From: a bacterium
GTDB taxonomy: Bacteria; Desulfobacterota_D; UBA1144
Assembly: GCA_002701605.2 (NCBI GenBank)
Contig: NZWF02000013.1
Location: 1-16,727, forward strand
Length of the DNA: 16,727 nucleotides
Direction of reading: 5' to 3'
How positions within the stretch are numbered: position 1 is the first letter of the stretch; each line of letters begins with the position of its first letter. Below are positions 7,626 to 15,065 of the stretch, one piece after another. The notes beneath the pieces were generated by a model, which did not search any database, had not been told where the DNA came from, and saw nothing but the letters and a program-made list of their open reading frames with translations. A program made the position numbers and the translations under genes.

Positions 7626-7992
7626 TTGGAATTTCTACTGAAAAAGTTGAGACTTTTACCTTTTCTATCAATTGATTATTCCAACATATATCTCGTGCAT
7701 CTTTAAGTTTATCCTTTGGCACAAATATAATTAAACTTATATTAGTCTTTTGAAGATCTCTCCAATTGGAAACAATTAATTCTAATGGCTCTAAGCTAGT
7801 TTCAACTTCTCCAATCATTACAATTTCACCATAATTACCAAAGATTATGTCCGGGTACAGATTATCAGAAATAGAATTATTTTTTTTATCTCTTGTATTT
7901 ATTTTTATTTCGTTATAGTCCTTAGAATATTTTTTTTTAATCTCTTCAATGACCCAATCATGGAGAAAATCATCTTTAGTTTTTTGATTCAT
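7618..7992 (-). CDS. Small unknown protein with PD-(D/E)xK-like signature
   Basis: 124 residues; I do not recognise a named family. The middle contains YPDIIFGN (P47, D48) followed by [10 protein letters not shown] (E62, E64), then an aromatic and hydrophobic stretch (SNWRDLQ) and a beta strand SLIIFVP. This order, PD - about 13 residues - ExE(T) - helix with Trp - strand ending in VP, is reminiscent of PD-(D/E)xK-fold proteins of the EVET type, in which the usual catalytic Lys is not obvious. Nuclease activity is therefore uncertain and could be lost. The start ATG at 7992 has GGAG 8 nt upstream. The gene overlaps the end of nadK by 17 bp, so translation is likely coupled, and it overlaps the end of fmt on the other strand by 8 bp. 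Being real is likely from the frame, Shine-Dalgarno site and overlap pattern; the function is a guess. Confidence 0.7.
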   Translation of the reverse strand: MNQKTKDDFLHDWVIEEIKKKYSKDYNEIKINTRDKKNNSISDNLYPDIIFGNYGEIVMIGEVETSLEPLELIVSNWRDLQKTNISLIIFVPKDKLKDARDICWNNQLIEKVKVSTFSVEIPIS

Positions 7993-8842
7993 AGGAGCTA
8001 CTCCACATTAATTTATCTTTTAAAACAGAGAAATATTCATTATTAGGCATTCGTAATAAATTAAAAATTACATCAGATTGATTTACCGAAATTTCAAAAT
8101 CCTTAGAAATTTTCATACTATTGCTTCCATCAAAAGTTGCATATGTAGGTTTATCAGAATCTACTTGAATTTTTACACTTACACTGTCAGAAACAACTAA
8201 CGGTCTATTTGATAGGGTGTGAGGACAAATAGGTGTAATTATAATTAAAGGTAAATTTGGAGTCACGATTGGGCCTCCCGCGGAAAGTGAATAAGCTGTA
8301 GAGCCGGTTGGAGAAGAAAGAATTATTCCATCAGCACGAATTTGTGAAACAAACTTATTATCAATATAAAGATTTAAATTAATAATTTTTGATAGTGCAC
8401 CCTTTGTTATAACTAGATCATTTAGAAATAACTTTTCTTTAATTTTGTCAGACGATGATTTTATTTTTGCCTTTAACAGTTTTCTTTTATCAGAAACTAA
8501 TTTTTCTTTGTAAAAGGCAGTTAATACTTTATCAAACTGATTGAGTGGAGCTTCACTTAAAAATCCTAGATTTCCAAGGTTAAATCCTATAACAGGCTTA
8601 TTATTCAAGGCTGCATCCTCAGAAAGATGAAGAAGAGTTCCATCTCCACCAAATACTAAAATCAAATCTGCCTTTCTTACTAAACTTTTTTGACTATAAA
8701 CTTTATCTTTCCCAACGGACTTAACTGGGAAATTCTTATCATAAATCAAAGAACAATTTTTAGCATTAAAGAATTTACTTAATTTTTTTTGAATTTCATT
8801 TAAATTTTTTAACTTAGGTTTTGAAACAACTCCAACTATCAT
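7976..8842 (-). CDS. nadK: NAD kinase
   Basis: 288 residues. It phosphorylates NAD to NADP using ATP or polyphosphate. The family signatures are in order: the GGDGT motif at residues 65-69 with the catalytic Asp 67, [20 protein letters not shown] (the NE/D-type adenosine-binding motif), then [21 protein letters not shown] and the C-terminal [16 protein letters not shown]. Length is typical for a proteobacterial enzyme. The start ATG at 8842 has no Shine-Dalgarno site but a perfect TATAAT 6 nt upstream. It lies 18 bp after prfB on the same strand, so it may be transcribed both with prfB and from its own promoter. Its 3' end contains the Shine-Dalgarno site and start of the next small gene. Confidence 0.96.
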   Translation of the reverse strand: MIVGVVSKPKLKNLNEIQKKLSKFFNAKNCSLIYDKNFPVKSVGKDKVYSQKSLVRKADLILVFGGDGTLLHLSEDAALNNKPVIGFNLGNLGFLSEAPLNQFDKVLTAFYKEKLVSDKRKLLKAKIKSSSDKIKEKLFLNDLVITKGALSKIINLNLYIDNKFVSQIRADGIILSSPTGSTAYSLSAGGPIVTPNLPLIIITPICPHTLSNRPLVVSDSVSVKIQVDSDKPTYATFDGSNSMKISKDFEISVNQSDVIFNLLRMPNNEYFSVLKDKLMWSSSYESKN

Positions 8843-8848
8843 ATAATT

Positions 8849-8854
8849 ATTATA
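8849..8854 (-). promoter_or_regulatory. Candidate -10 box (TATAAT) of nadK, 6 nt before the start codon
   Basis: On the minus strand an exact TATAAT is followed by AATTAT and then the nadK ATG. The predicted start of transcription would be the ATG itself. It lies in the 18-bp gap between prfB and nadK, so any -35 element would be inside the end of prfB. Confidence 0.4.
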
Positions 8855-8860
8855 ATATAT

Positions 8861-9959
8861 TTATTCTTTTATTTTGGATAAAAGATTATCTATCAAAATC
8901 TTCAAATTACCATCCAAAACAGAGTCAACATTTCCAATTTCTTCATTTGTTCTATGGTCTTTTACCATTTGATAAGGATGAAGAACATACGATCTAATCT
9001 GACTTCCCCAGCCAATCTCCTTTTTTTCTGAGTTTTGCTCTGCCTCCTTTGACTTAACTTTTTCAATTTCTAATTCATACAATTTTGAACTTAAAATTTT
9101 CATTGCATAAGATTTATTCTGATGTTGCGACCTTTGATTCTGACATGAAGCTATAATTCCAGTAGGAATATGTGTTATCCTCACAGCTGAATCAGTCTTA
9201 TTAAGATGCTGTCCTCCTGCACCACCTGCTCTAAATGTATCAACTTTAATATCTTTATCTTCTATAACAATATCTATTCCATCATCAACTTCAGGTGAAA
9301 CTGATACTGATGCAAATGAAGTATGTCTTCTTTTATTAGAATCAAATGGAGAAATCCTAACTAGCCTGTGAACTCCATTTTCATTTTTAAGGAAACCATA
9401 TGCAAAATCTCCTTTGATCAAAAGTGTACAATTTTTTATCCCTGCTTCATCTCCATCAAGTCTATCTAAAAATTCACATTTAAAATTATTAATCTCAGCA
9501 TATCTAAAATACATCCTGCAAAGCATATCTGCCCAGTCTTGAGCCTCTGTACCACCTGCTCCTGAGTTAATTGACAATATTGCATTATTAACATCTTCTT
9601 TTTTAGAAAGAATAATTTCTATTTCAAAATTTTTTGTATTTTCAATTAAAGACAACAAGCTACTATTTAGCTCACCAATATTTTCATCATCTAAATCCTC
9701 ATCCGAATATATTTCTACCAACTCTAACAAATCATCGTTTTCCTTGGATAAAACATCAATTGTGGATAACTTTTTTTTCAATAAGGATAATTCTTTTAAT
9801 GTTCCTTGAGCTTTTTTCTGATTAGACCAAAAATCTGACTGCTCGGATAAAAATTCCAATTCTTTAACTTTTACTAATACTTTATCTGGGTCAAAGATAC
9901 TCTCTGATGTTTTCAATTCTAGCTCTATTCTCAATTAGTGCATGTTTAATTTCAATCAT
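8861..9959 (-). CDS. prfB: Peptide chain release factor 2, made by programmed +1 frameshift
   Basis: RF2 ends translation at UGA and UAA. The main frame holds the codon-recognition tripeptide SPF (203-205 of the full protein; RF1 would have PAT-like) and the catalytic GGQ (248-250) in RAGGAGGQHLNKTDSA. The large ORF lacks a good start (only a TTG at 9934). A separate 22-codon leader frame starts at ATG 9959, begins MIEIKHAL, ends NIREYL and stops at TGA (9893-9891). After CTT (9896-9894) a +1 shift skips T9893 and continues GAC (9892-9890), giving REYL-DPDKV. The parts are 9959-9894 and 9892-8861, total 365 residues, the same as E. coli RF2, with the leader aligning to the E. coli leader. RF2 shortage favours shifting, so the gene senses its own product. 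nadK follows. Confidence 0.96.
9890..9905 (-). promoter_or_regulatory. RF2 programmed +1 frameshift site
   Basis: On the minus strand the sequence is AGAGAG-TAT-CTT-TGA-C. E. coli prfB has AGGGGG-TAT-CTT-TGA-C, so the slip codon CTT, the stop TGA and the following C are identical. The internal Shine-Dalgarno-like stimulator (AGGGGG) is degenerate here (AGAGAG), which would be expected to weaken pairing with the anti-Shine-Dalgarno sequence. Confidence 0.93.
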
Positions 9960-10021
9960 TTTTCTACTCTACAAATAATGGTATATTTAATTTAACATTT
10001 ATTTCGATTTTGGAGAACACC

Positions 10022-11161
10022 TTGAAAAATTATGTATTAACACCTGGTCCAGTACCAGTACCTGAATTTGTAATGTTGGAAATGGCGAAGCCCATAATTC
10101 ATCATAGGACAGAAGAATTTGAAGAGATTTTTCATAATGCAACCGAGGGTTTAAAAAAAGTTTTTATGACTAAAGAAGAAGTGCTAATTCTAGCATCCTC
10201 TGGAACGGGTGCTATGGATGCATCAATATGCAATACTTTGAGTAAAGGTGATAAAGCATTAGTTGTAAATGGTGGTAAATTTGGAGAGAGATGGCTTAAA
10301 ATATGTTCAGCTTATGGAGTCGAAACTGAAGAATTAAAAGTCGAATGGGGTAAAGCAGTAAGTTCTGATGAGATTAAAAATACTTTGGATAATAATCCTG
10401 ATATTAAAGCTGTATTAGTTCAAGCTAGTGAAACCTCAACTGGTGTTGAACATCCAATTGAAAGCATCGCAAAAATTACTAGAAATAGAGATGATGTTTT
10501 ATTAATAGTAGATGGAATAACAGCTGTGGGAGCCTTCCCTGTTGAATTCGATAAATGGGGAATAGATATACTAATAGGTGGATCCCAGAAAGCTTTCATG
10601 ATGCCCCCTGGTTTATCTTTTATTGTTTTAAGCCAAAAAGCTTGGGCTTTCGCAGAGAAATCAGATTTACCAAAGTTTTATCTAGACTTAAAACAAGCAC
10701 ATAAAAATAGTTTAAAAAGAACCTCACCATGGACACCAGCTGTAACATTAGTTATTGGCCTCAATGCAGTTCTAAAACATTTTGATGAAATTGGTCTTGA
10801 TGCTTTATATAAAAGACATAGCATAATGTCAGAAGCAACCACCACAGGTTTTGAAGCTATTGGGCTAACTAATTTTGCAAAAGGATGTACAAGTACTGCA
10901 CTTTCAGTAATTAAAGTTCCAGAGGAAATTGATGCTGGAAAAATTGTAAAAGGACTCAAAAATCAATATGGAATTATTGTTGCAGGTGGGCAAGATCAAG
11001 CAAAAGGTAAAATCTTCAGAGTTACTCATATGGGATATGTCGACAAAGCAGATATAATCGCAGTTATAGCTGGTGTAGAAAGCATATTATCAGATTTACA
11101 ATATAATTTCACAAAAGGCATTGGTGTATCAACTGCCAATACAATATTAAATCAACTTTAA
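10022..11161 (+). CDS. Class V PLP-dependent aminotransferase (serine/alanine-glyoxylate aminotransferase family)
   Basis: 379 residues from TTG 10022. It is a fold-type I PLP enzyme of the group that includes serine-glyoxylate, alanine-glyoxylate and archaeal-type phosphoserine aminotransferases. The typical N-terminal substrate motif LTPGPVPVPEFV is present, as are ASSGTGAMDAS (PLP phosphate and ring region), the PLP-nitrogen Asp at D164 in VDGITAVGA and the Schiff-base Lys at K190 in GGSQKAFMMPPG. The exact substrate cannot be told; serine to hydroxypyruvate and 3-phosphoserine are both possible. An in-frame TTG at 10010 exists, but TTG 10022 has GGAG with a 6-nt spacer and directly starts the conserved KNYVLTPGP, so it is preferred. 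The gene is divergent from prfB (62 bp gap) and is followed after 91 bp by the flavodoxin gene. Confidence 0.9.
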   Translation: MKNYVLTPGPVPVPEFVMLEMAKPIIHHRTEEFEEIFHNATEGLKKVFMTKEEVLILASSGTGAMDASICNTLSKGDKALVVNGGKFGERWLKICSAYGVETEELKVEWGKAVSSDEIKNTLDNNPDIKAVLVQASETSTGVEHPIESIAKITRNRDDVLLIVDGITAVGAFPVEFDKWGIDILIGGSQKAFMMPPGLSFIVLSQKAWAFAEKSDLPKFYLDLKQAHKNSLKRTSPWTPAVTLVIGLNAVLKHFDEIGLDALYKRHSIMSEATTTGFEAIGLTNFAKGCTSTALSVIKVPEEIDAGKIVKGLKNQYGIIVAGGQDQAKGKIFRVTHMGYVDKADIIAVIAGVESILSDLQYNFTKGIGVSTANTILNQL

Positions 11162-11252
11162 AGATAAATTTATACATTTGAATTGATAATATTTTATCTT
11201 CATATATATTATAGATATCAAAGGTCTATAATATCCTTAATGGAGAAAAAAT
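11162..11252. other. Largest intergenic gap (91 bp), between aminotransferase and flavodoxin genes
   Basis: It holds a possible promoter TTGATA (11183-11188) - 16 nt - TATATT (11205-11210), the perfect palindrome described separately, a second -10 (11227-11232) and the flavodoxin Shine-Dalgarno site. A weaker pair AAGATAAA/TTTATCTT (11161-11168 and 11193-11200) is also present but has a long loop. No small gene is seen. Confidence 0.5.
11206..11234 (+). promoter_or_regulatory. Perfect inverted repeat (10 bp arms, 9 bp spacer) over the flavodoxin promoter
   Basis: The left arm ATATTATAGA (11206-11215) and right arm TCTATAATAT (11225-11234) are exact reverse complements, separated by TATCAAAGG. 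The right arm includes a consensus -10 TATAAT (11227-11232), which sits 20 nt before the flavodoxin ATG, followed by GGAG (11242-11245) as the ribosome site. A regulator bound here would cover the -10 box. It is not followed by a T run, so it is not a terminator. It does not match the classical Fur box (GATAATGATAATCATTATC) well. The regulator is unknown. Confidence 0.55.
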
Positions 11253-11756
11253 ATGAAAATTGGATTGTTTTATGGAACAACAAGTGCTGCAACACAAGAA
11301 GTAGCAAGCCTCATTCAAGATAACTTAATTGATTGCGATATTGAGATTCATGATATTTATGACAATAATTTGGAAAGAATGTCAGAATTTGATCGTTTAA
11401 TTATTGGTTGTCCAACATGGGATATTGGTTTGCTCCAAGAAGATTGGAGAAGTAAATTTGGTGATTTGAATAAAGTTGACTTTACTGGTAAAAAAGTTGC
11501 TTACTTTGGTTGTGGAGATCAAAATATTTATAGCAGTTCTTTTCTTGATGCTATTGGAATTCTGGAGGAAAAAATATCTTCACTAGGGGGTATGACTATT
11601 GGTCATTGGCCTAGCGAGGGATACACTCATGACTTTTCAAAGGCTGAAAAAAATGGTCATTTTGTAGGATTAGGAATTGATAATGACAATGAACCTGAAT
11701 TAACAGAAGATAGAGTCACCGAATGGTGCAAAAAAATTTATATAGAATTTAAGTAG
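11253..11756 (+). CDS. Long-chain flavodoxin
   Basis: 167 residues, cytoplasmic FMN electron carrier that replaces ferredoxin, often under iron shortage. The order is as in long-chain flavodoxins: FMN-phosphate loop GLFYGTTSAATQEVA, CPTWDIG with the flavin-stacking Trp, VAYFGCGDQ with the second FMN loop and a Tyr in NIYSS, the long-chain insertion before GHWPSEGYTHDFSKAEKNGHFVGL, and PELTEDRVTEW at the end. Several stretches (LIIGCPTW, ISSLGG, GIDNDNEPELT) look much like cyanobacterial and enterobacterial long-chain flavodoxins. The phosphate loop normally reads G(S/T)xTGxT; here the Gly is A12. It has a good Shine-Dalgarno site (GGAG, 7 nt spacing) and a palindrome over its promoter. It overlaps the convergent aroC by 8 bp. 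Confidence 0.94.
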   Translation: MKIGLFYGTTSAATQEVASLIQDNLIDCDIEIHDIYDNNLERMSEFDRLIIGCPTWDIGLLQEDWRSKFGDLNKVDFTGKKVAYFGCGDQNIYSSSFLDAIGILEEKISSLGGMTIGHWPSEGYTHDFSKAEKNGHFVGLGIDNDNEPELTEDRVTEWCKKIYIEFK

Positions 11757-12834
11757 TTATTTTTTTTATATTAGATAATTTATTTTCTAAGATGCAATCC
11801 AATAAAACTAGATTCATCATTGCTTCAGCAATGGGAACTGCTCTTGGACACAAACATGGGTCGTGTCGACCTTTGACCCTCAAAGATTTTTTCTTTCCAT
11901 TCTTATCTATGGATTGTTGTTCTTGAGAAATTGAAGATGTTGGTTTCAGTGCAAACCTTAAGATAATGTCGTTACCATTACTAATTCCACCTAAAATTCC
12001 TCCAGCATTGTTCGATCTAAATTTCACTTTATTTTTTATCTTCTCTTGCATCACATCATTAACTTCAGAGCCTTTCATGCTAGCAACAGAAAAACCTAGT
12101 CCAATTTCAAATCCTCTTACACCACCTATGCTCATGATAGCTGCTGCTAGTCTGGCATCAAGCTTTTCAAAGACAGGAGAGCCTAAGCCCGGTGGAACCC
12201 CTATGGACCTAACTTCAATTGCTCCACCTATCGAATCGCCTTCCCTTCTAACCTTATCAATTAGTGCTTCCATCTCGGCTAATTTGGACTTATCAGCTAT
12301 TCGAAGAGGATTTTTCTCGATATAGTTTAAATTAATATTTTCACAGAAAATATTTCCAATCTGTGAAACGAATCCAACAGTCTTGATCTTCATTGATTTT
12401 AAAATCTTTTTTGCAATAGCTCCAGCAGCAACTCTACCAATTGTTTCTCTATTTGATGATCTTCCACCACCTCTATAATCCCTTATTCCATACTTTGCAT
12501 CATAACTATAATCAGCATGTCCAGGCCTGTATATGTCTTTGAAATTCTCGTATGACTTTGAAATTGCATCAGAATTTTTAACTAACATTGAAATAGGAGT
12601 GCCAGTAGTTTTACCATCGAAAATTCCTGAAAGTATTTGAACTTTATCTGGTTCCTTTCTTTGAGTTGTGAATTTATTTTGTCCTGGTCTTCTTCTATCA
12701 AGTTCAATCTGAATATCTTCTATTGATATTTTAACACCTGCAGGGCAACCATCGATTACAACACCTAAAGCTTCTCCATGAGATTCGCCCCATGTTGTAA
12801 TACGAAAAATATTTCCAAACGAATTTCCTGACAT
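11749..12834 (-). CDS. aroC: Chorismate synthase
   Basis: 361 residues, normal length. It makes chorismate from EPSP with reduced FMN, the last step of the common aromatic amino acid pathway. All signature regions are visible: GESHGEALGVVIDGCPAG near the N-terminus, RRPGQNKFTTQRKEPDKV, RPGHADYSYDAKYGIRDYRG with GGGRSSNRETIGRVAAGAIA, NNAGGILGGISNG and RHDPCLCPRAVPIAEAM. The enzyme needs reduced FMN, and a flavodoxin gene lies next to it, but in convergent orientation, so I draw no link. It follows queA on the same strand after 44 bp and has its own -10-like TATAAT 11 nt before the ATG. No Shine-Dalgarno site is seen. Confidence 0.97.
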   Translation of the reverse strand: MSGNSFGNIFRITTWGESHGEALGVVIDGCPAGVKISIEDIQIELDRRRPGQNKFTTQRKEPDKVQILSGIFDGKTTGTPISMLVKNSDAISKSYENFKDIYRPGHADYSYDAKYGIRDYRGGGRSSNRETIGRVAAGAIAKKILKSMKIKTVGFVSQIGNIFCENINLNYIEKNPLRIADKSKLAEMEALIDKVRREGDSIGGAIEVRSIGVPPGLGSPVFEKLDARLAAAIMSIGGVRGFEIGLGFSVASMKGSEVNDVMQEKIKNKVKFRSNNAGGILGGISNGNDIILRFALKPTSSISQEQQSIDKNGKKKSLRVKGRHDPCLCPRAVPIAEAMMNLVLLDCILENKLSNIKKITT

Positions 12835-12845
12835 CGTTAGATTCT

Positions 12846-12851
12846 ATTATA
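12846..12851 (-). promoter_or_regulatory. Candidate -10 box (TATAAT) of aroC
   Basis: On the minus strand an exact TATAAT ends 11 nt before the aroC ATG, in the 44-bp gap after queA. The RNA would have a leader of only about 4-5 nt. It lies in an A/T-rich run, so chance occurrence is possible. Confidence 0.3.
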
Positions 12852-12878
12852 AAAAAAATATATTGTAAAATTTAATAG

Positions 12879-13868
12879 TTATAAAATTAACATTGCATCA
12901 CCGTAGCTATAAAATCTAAATTTATTTTCAATCGCTATTTTATAAGCTCTCATGATCAAATCATACCCAGCAAATGCTGAAACCAAGATAAGCAATGTTG
13001 ACTTTGGTAAATGAAAGTTAGTTAACAAACTATCTACCACTTTAAACTCAAAACCTTCTTTTATGAACAACGATGTAGATGACCATTTATCACAGCCTCC
13101 TGGCATATTATATGATGATTCTAAGGCCCTTAGAGAAGTTGTACCTATAGATATTATTTTTCCATTATTTTTTTTCGTTACATTTATCTTATTAATAAGT
13201 TTTTGTTTCATAAAAAATTTTTCGCTGTGCATTTGATGCCTATTAACATCTTGAACTTTTATGGGCAAAAAAGTTCCCATTCCTACATGAAGAGTAATGA
13301 AATCAATATTTGCACTTAATTTGTTAAAGATCTCTTTTGAAAAATGTAGTCCCGCAGTGGGTGCAGCTATTGATCCCTCTACTTCTGCATAAATCGTTTG
13401 ATAATCAATTTTATCTCGGCTATCTGATTTTCTATTTAAATACGGCGGTATAGGCATAAATCCATCAGTTTTAAAATAATCAGATGGATTTTTATCGAAT
13501 TGAAGAAACCAATCTCCATCATGTTTAAACATAGATGCAGAAATATCATCATTAAATATTATTCTAGAGGCCTTAGGCTTCTTGGTTAATATGCTCCACT
13601 TATTGTCTTTGAATTCTTGAATAAGCAAAAACTCACGTAATTTTCCATCTGAATCTAATCCATTTAATAAATATGGATTTACTTTAGTATTATTAAAAAT
13701 TATTAAATCATTTGAATTAAAATGATCAATTATTTCTACAAAATTATGAATACTTATAGATTGATCTTTTCGATTAACAATCAAAAGTTTTGAAGTATCT
13801 CGAGGTTGAACTGGTCTAGATGCAATTAATTCATCAGGTAATTCGAAGTCATATCTATCAATTTGCAT
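12879..13868 (-). CDS. queA: S-adenosylmethionine:tRNA ribosyltransferase-isomerase
   Basis: 329 residues. QueA transfers the ribosyl part of SAM to preQ1 at the wobble position of tRNA (GUN anticodons), giving epoxyqueuosine. Signature parts are DRYDFELPDELIASRPVQPRDTSKL at the start, GSIAAPTAGLHFS, HVGMGTFLP with NRHQMHSEKF, GTTSLRALES, and LLTNFHLPKSTLLILVSAFAG with the C-terminal RFYSYGDAMLI. It begins immediately after the argG stop (TAA then ATG), so the two are transcribed together and translation may be coupled. The frequent neighbour tgt is not next to it. Confidence 0.97.
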   Translation of the reverse strand: MQIDRYDFELPDELIASRPVQPRDTSKLLIVNRKDQSISIHNFVEIIDHFNSNDLIIFNNTKVNPYLLNGLDSDGKLREFLLIQEFKDNKWSILTKKPKASRIIFNDDISASMFKHDGDWFLQFDKNPSDYFKTDGFMPIPPYLNRKSDSRDKIDYQTIYAEVEGSIAAPTAGLHFSKEIFNKLSANIDFITLHVGMGTFLPIKVQDVNRHQMHSEKFFMKQKLINKINVTKKNNGKIISIGTTSLRALESSYNMPGGCDKWSSTSLFIKEGFEFKVVDSLLTNFHLPKSTLLILVSAFAGYDLIMRAYKIAIENKFRFYSYGDAMLIL

Positions 13869-15062
13869 TTATTTTTTTAATTTATTAAGAATCAACCTCA
13901 ATGAATTAAGTTTAATGAATCCAGTTGCATCGGACTGGTCATATAAATCATCTTCTTCGAAAGTAGCCAAATCGGAATTATAGAGGGAATAATTTGATTT
14001 TCTTCCTAAAACTCTCACATTCCCCTTATATAACATCAATCTAACGTCACCTGTAACATTTTTTTGTGATTCTTTTACGAAGGACAATAAGACTCTCATC
14101 TCAGGAGAAAACCAAAATCCATTATAAATTAATTGGGAAATCTTTGGAACTAATGAATCGCGAATATGCATAACTTCTCTATCCATTGTTAAAGACTCCA
14201 CTGCTCTATGAGCTATATTTAAAACTGTTCCACCTGGAGTTTCATAAACTCCTCTAGACTTCATCCCAACGAATCTATTTTCAACAATATCGACAACTCC
14301 AATCCCATGTTTGCCAGCTAATTTATTGAGTTGTCTAAATAAGTTCACTCCATCTATTCTTTTTCCATTTAATCTTATAGGTATTCCGTTCTTAAAAGAT
14401 AAAGTAATTTTAGAAGGCTTATTCAAAGATTTACTCAATGGTCTAACTGTCTCAAACATGCTATCAGGTGGCTCCGCCCAAGGATCCTCTAAAATTCCTC
14501 CTTCGTAACTTACATGAAAAATATTCCTATCACAGCTATAAGGCTTTTGCTTTGTAACAGTAATTGGAATCTTATTTTTCTTTGCATATTCAATACAATC
14601 CTCTCTGGATTTATAATTCCAAACCCTCCAAGGAGAAATAATTTCAATCTTAGGATTCAATGCATAAAAGGCTAATTCAAATCTTACTTGATCATTACCT
14701 TTTCCAGTTGAACCATGTGATACAGCGAAAGCTTTTTCTTTATTCGCTATTTCAATTTGTCTCTTAGCTATCAAGGGTCTAGCTATCGATGTACCCAATA
14801 AATATGTTCCTTCATAAATTGCGGATGATTGTATCATTGGATAAATAAAGTCATTGATGAACTCTTTTTTTAAATCTTCTACATAAACTTTACAGGCACC
14901 TACTTGTTTGGCTCTTTTTGCAGCAAGCTTTAAATCTTCACCTTGACCTAAATCAGCTATATAAGCAATCACATCTGCATTATATTCTGCTTTTAACCAA
15001 TGAAGTATTACTGATGTATCAAGGCCTCCAGAATAAGCAAGAACAATTTTCTTTTTCTTCAT
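13869..15062 (-). CDS. argG: Argininosuccinate synthase
   Basis: 397 residues, typical length. It joins citrulline and aspartate using ATP in arginine synthesis. The ATP pyrophosphatase-type loop AYSGGLDTS is at residues 9-17. Also conserved are YEGTYLLGTSIARPLIAK, SHGSTGKGNDQVRFEL, SYEGGILEDPWAEPP, GIGVVDIVENRFVGMKSRG and YETPGGTVL. The form resembles proteobacterial type enzymes, and the end GRKSNYSLYNSDLATFEEDD is also usual. It starts 3 bp after the stop of the unknown 146-residue gene and ends right before queA. argH and other arg genes are not in the window. Confidence 0.97.
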   Translation of the reverse strand: MKKKKIVLAYSGGLDTSVILHWLKAEYNADVIAYIADLGQGEDLKLAAKRAKQVGACKVYVEDLKKEFINDFIYPMIQSSAIYEGTYLLGTSIARPLIAKRQIEIANKEKAFAVSHGSTGKGNDQVRFELAFYALNPKIEIISPWRVWNYKSREDCIEYAKKNKIPITVTKQKPYSCDRNIFHVSYEGGILEDPWAEPPDSMFETVRPLSKSLNKPSKITLSFKNGIPIRLNGKRIDGVNLFRQLNKLAGKHGIGVVDIVENRFVGMKSRGVYETPGGTVLNIAHRAVESLTMDREVMHIRDSLVPKISQLIYNGFWFSPEMRVLLSFVKESQKNVTGDVRLMLYKGNVRVLGRKSNYSLYNSDLATFEEDDLYDQSDATGFIKLNSLRLILNKLKK

Positions 15063-15065
15063 AAT

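Noticed and set aside
7618..7992. Part of a restriction or defence system
   Set aside because: No methyltransferase, helicase, toxin or other defence gene is near, and the neighbours are nadK, prfB and fmt.
8861..9934. prfB as a plain ORF starting at TTG 9934
   Set aside because: The TTG start has no ribosome site, its first 14 residues do not match RF2, and a leader frame with the classic CTT-TGA-C shift site lies in the right place.
11161..11200. Possible terminator hairpin AAGATAAA/TTTATCTT after the aminotransferase gene
   Set aside because: The arms are A/T only apart from one G-C pair, the loop is 24 nt and no T run follows, so stability would be poor.
11966..12325. Plus-strand ORF of 119 codons
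   Set aside because: It lies completely inside aroC on the other strand and its translation resembles no protein. The minus strand has all chorismate synthase motifs.
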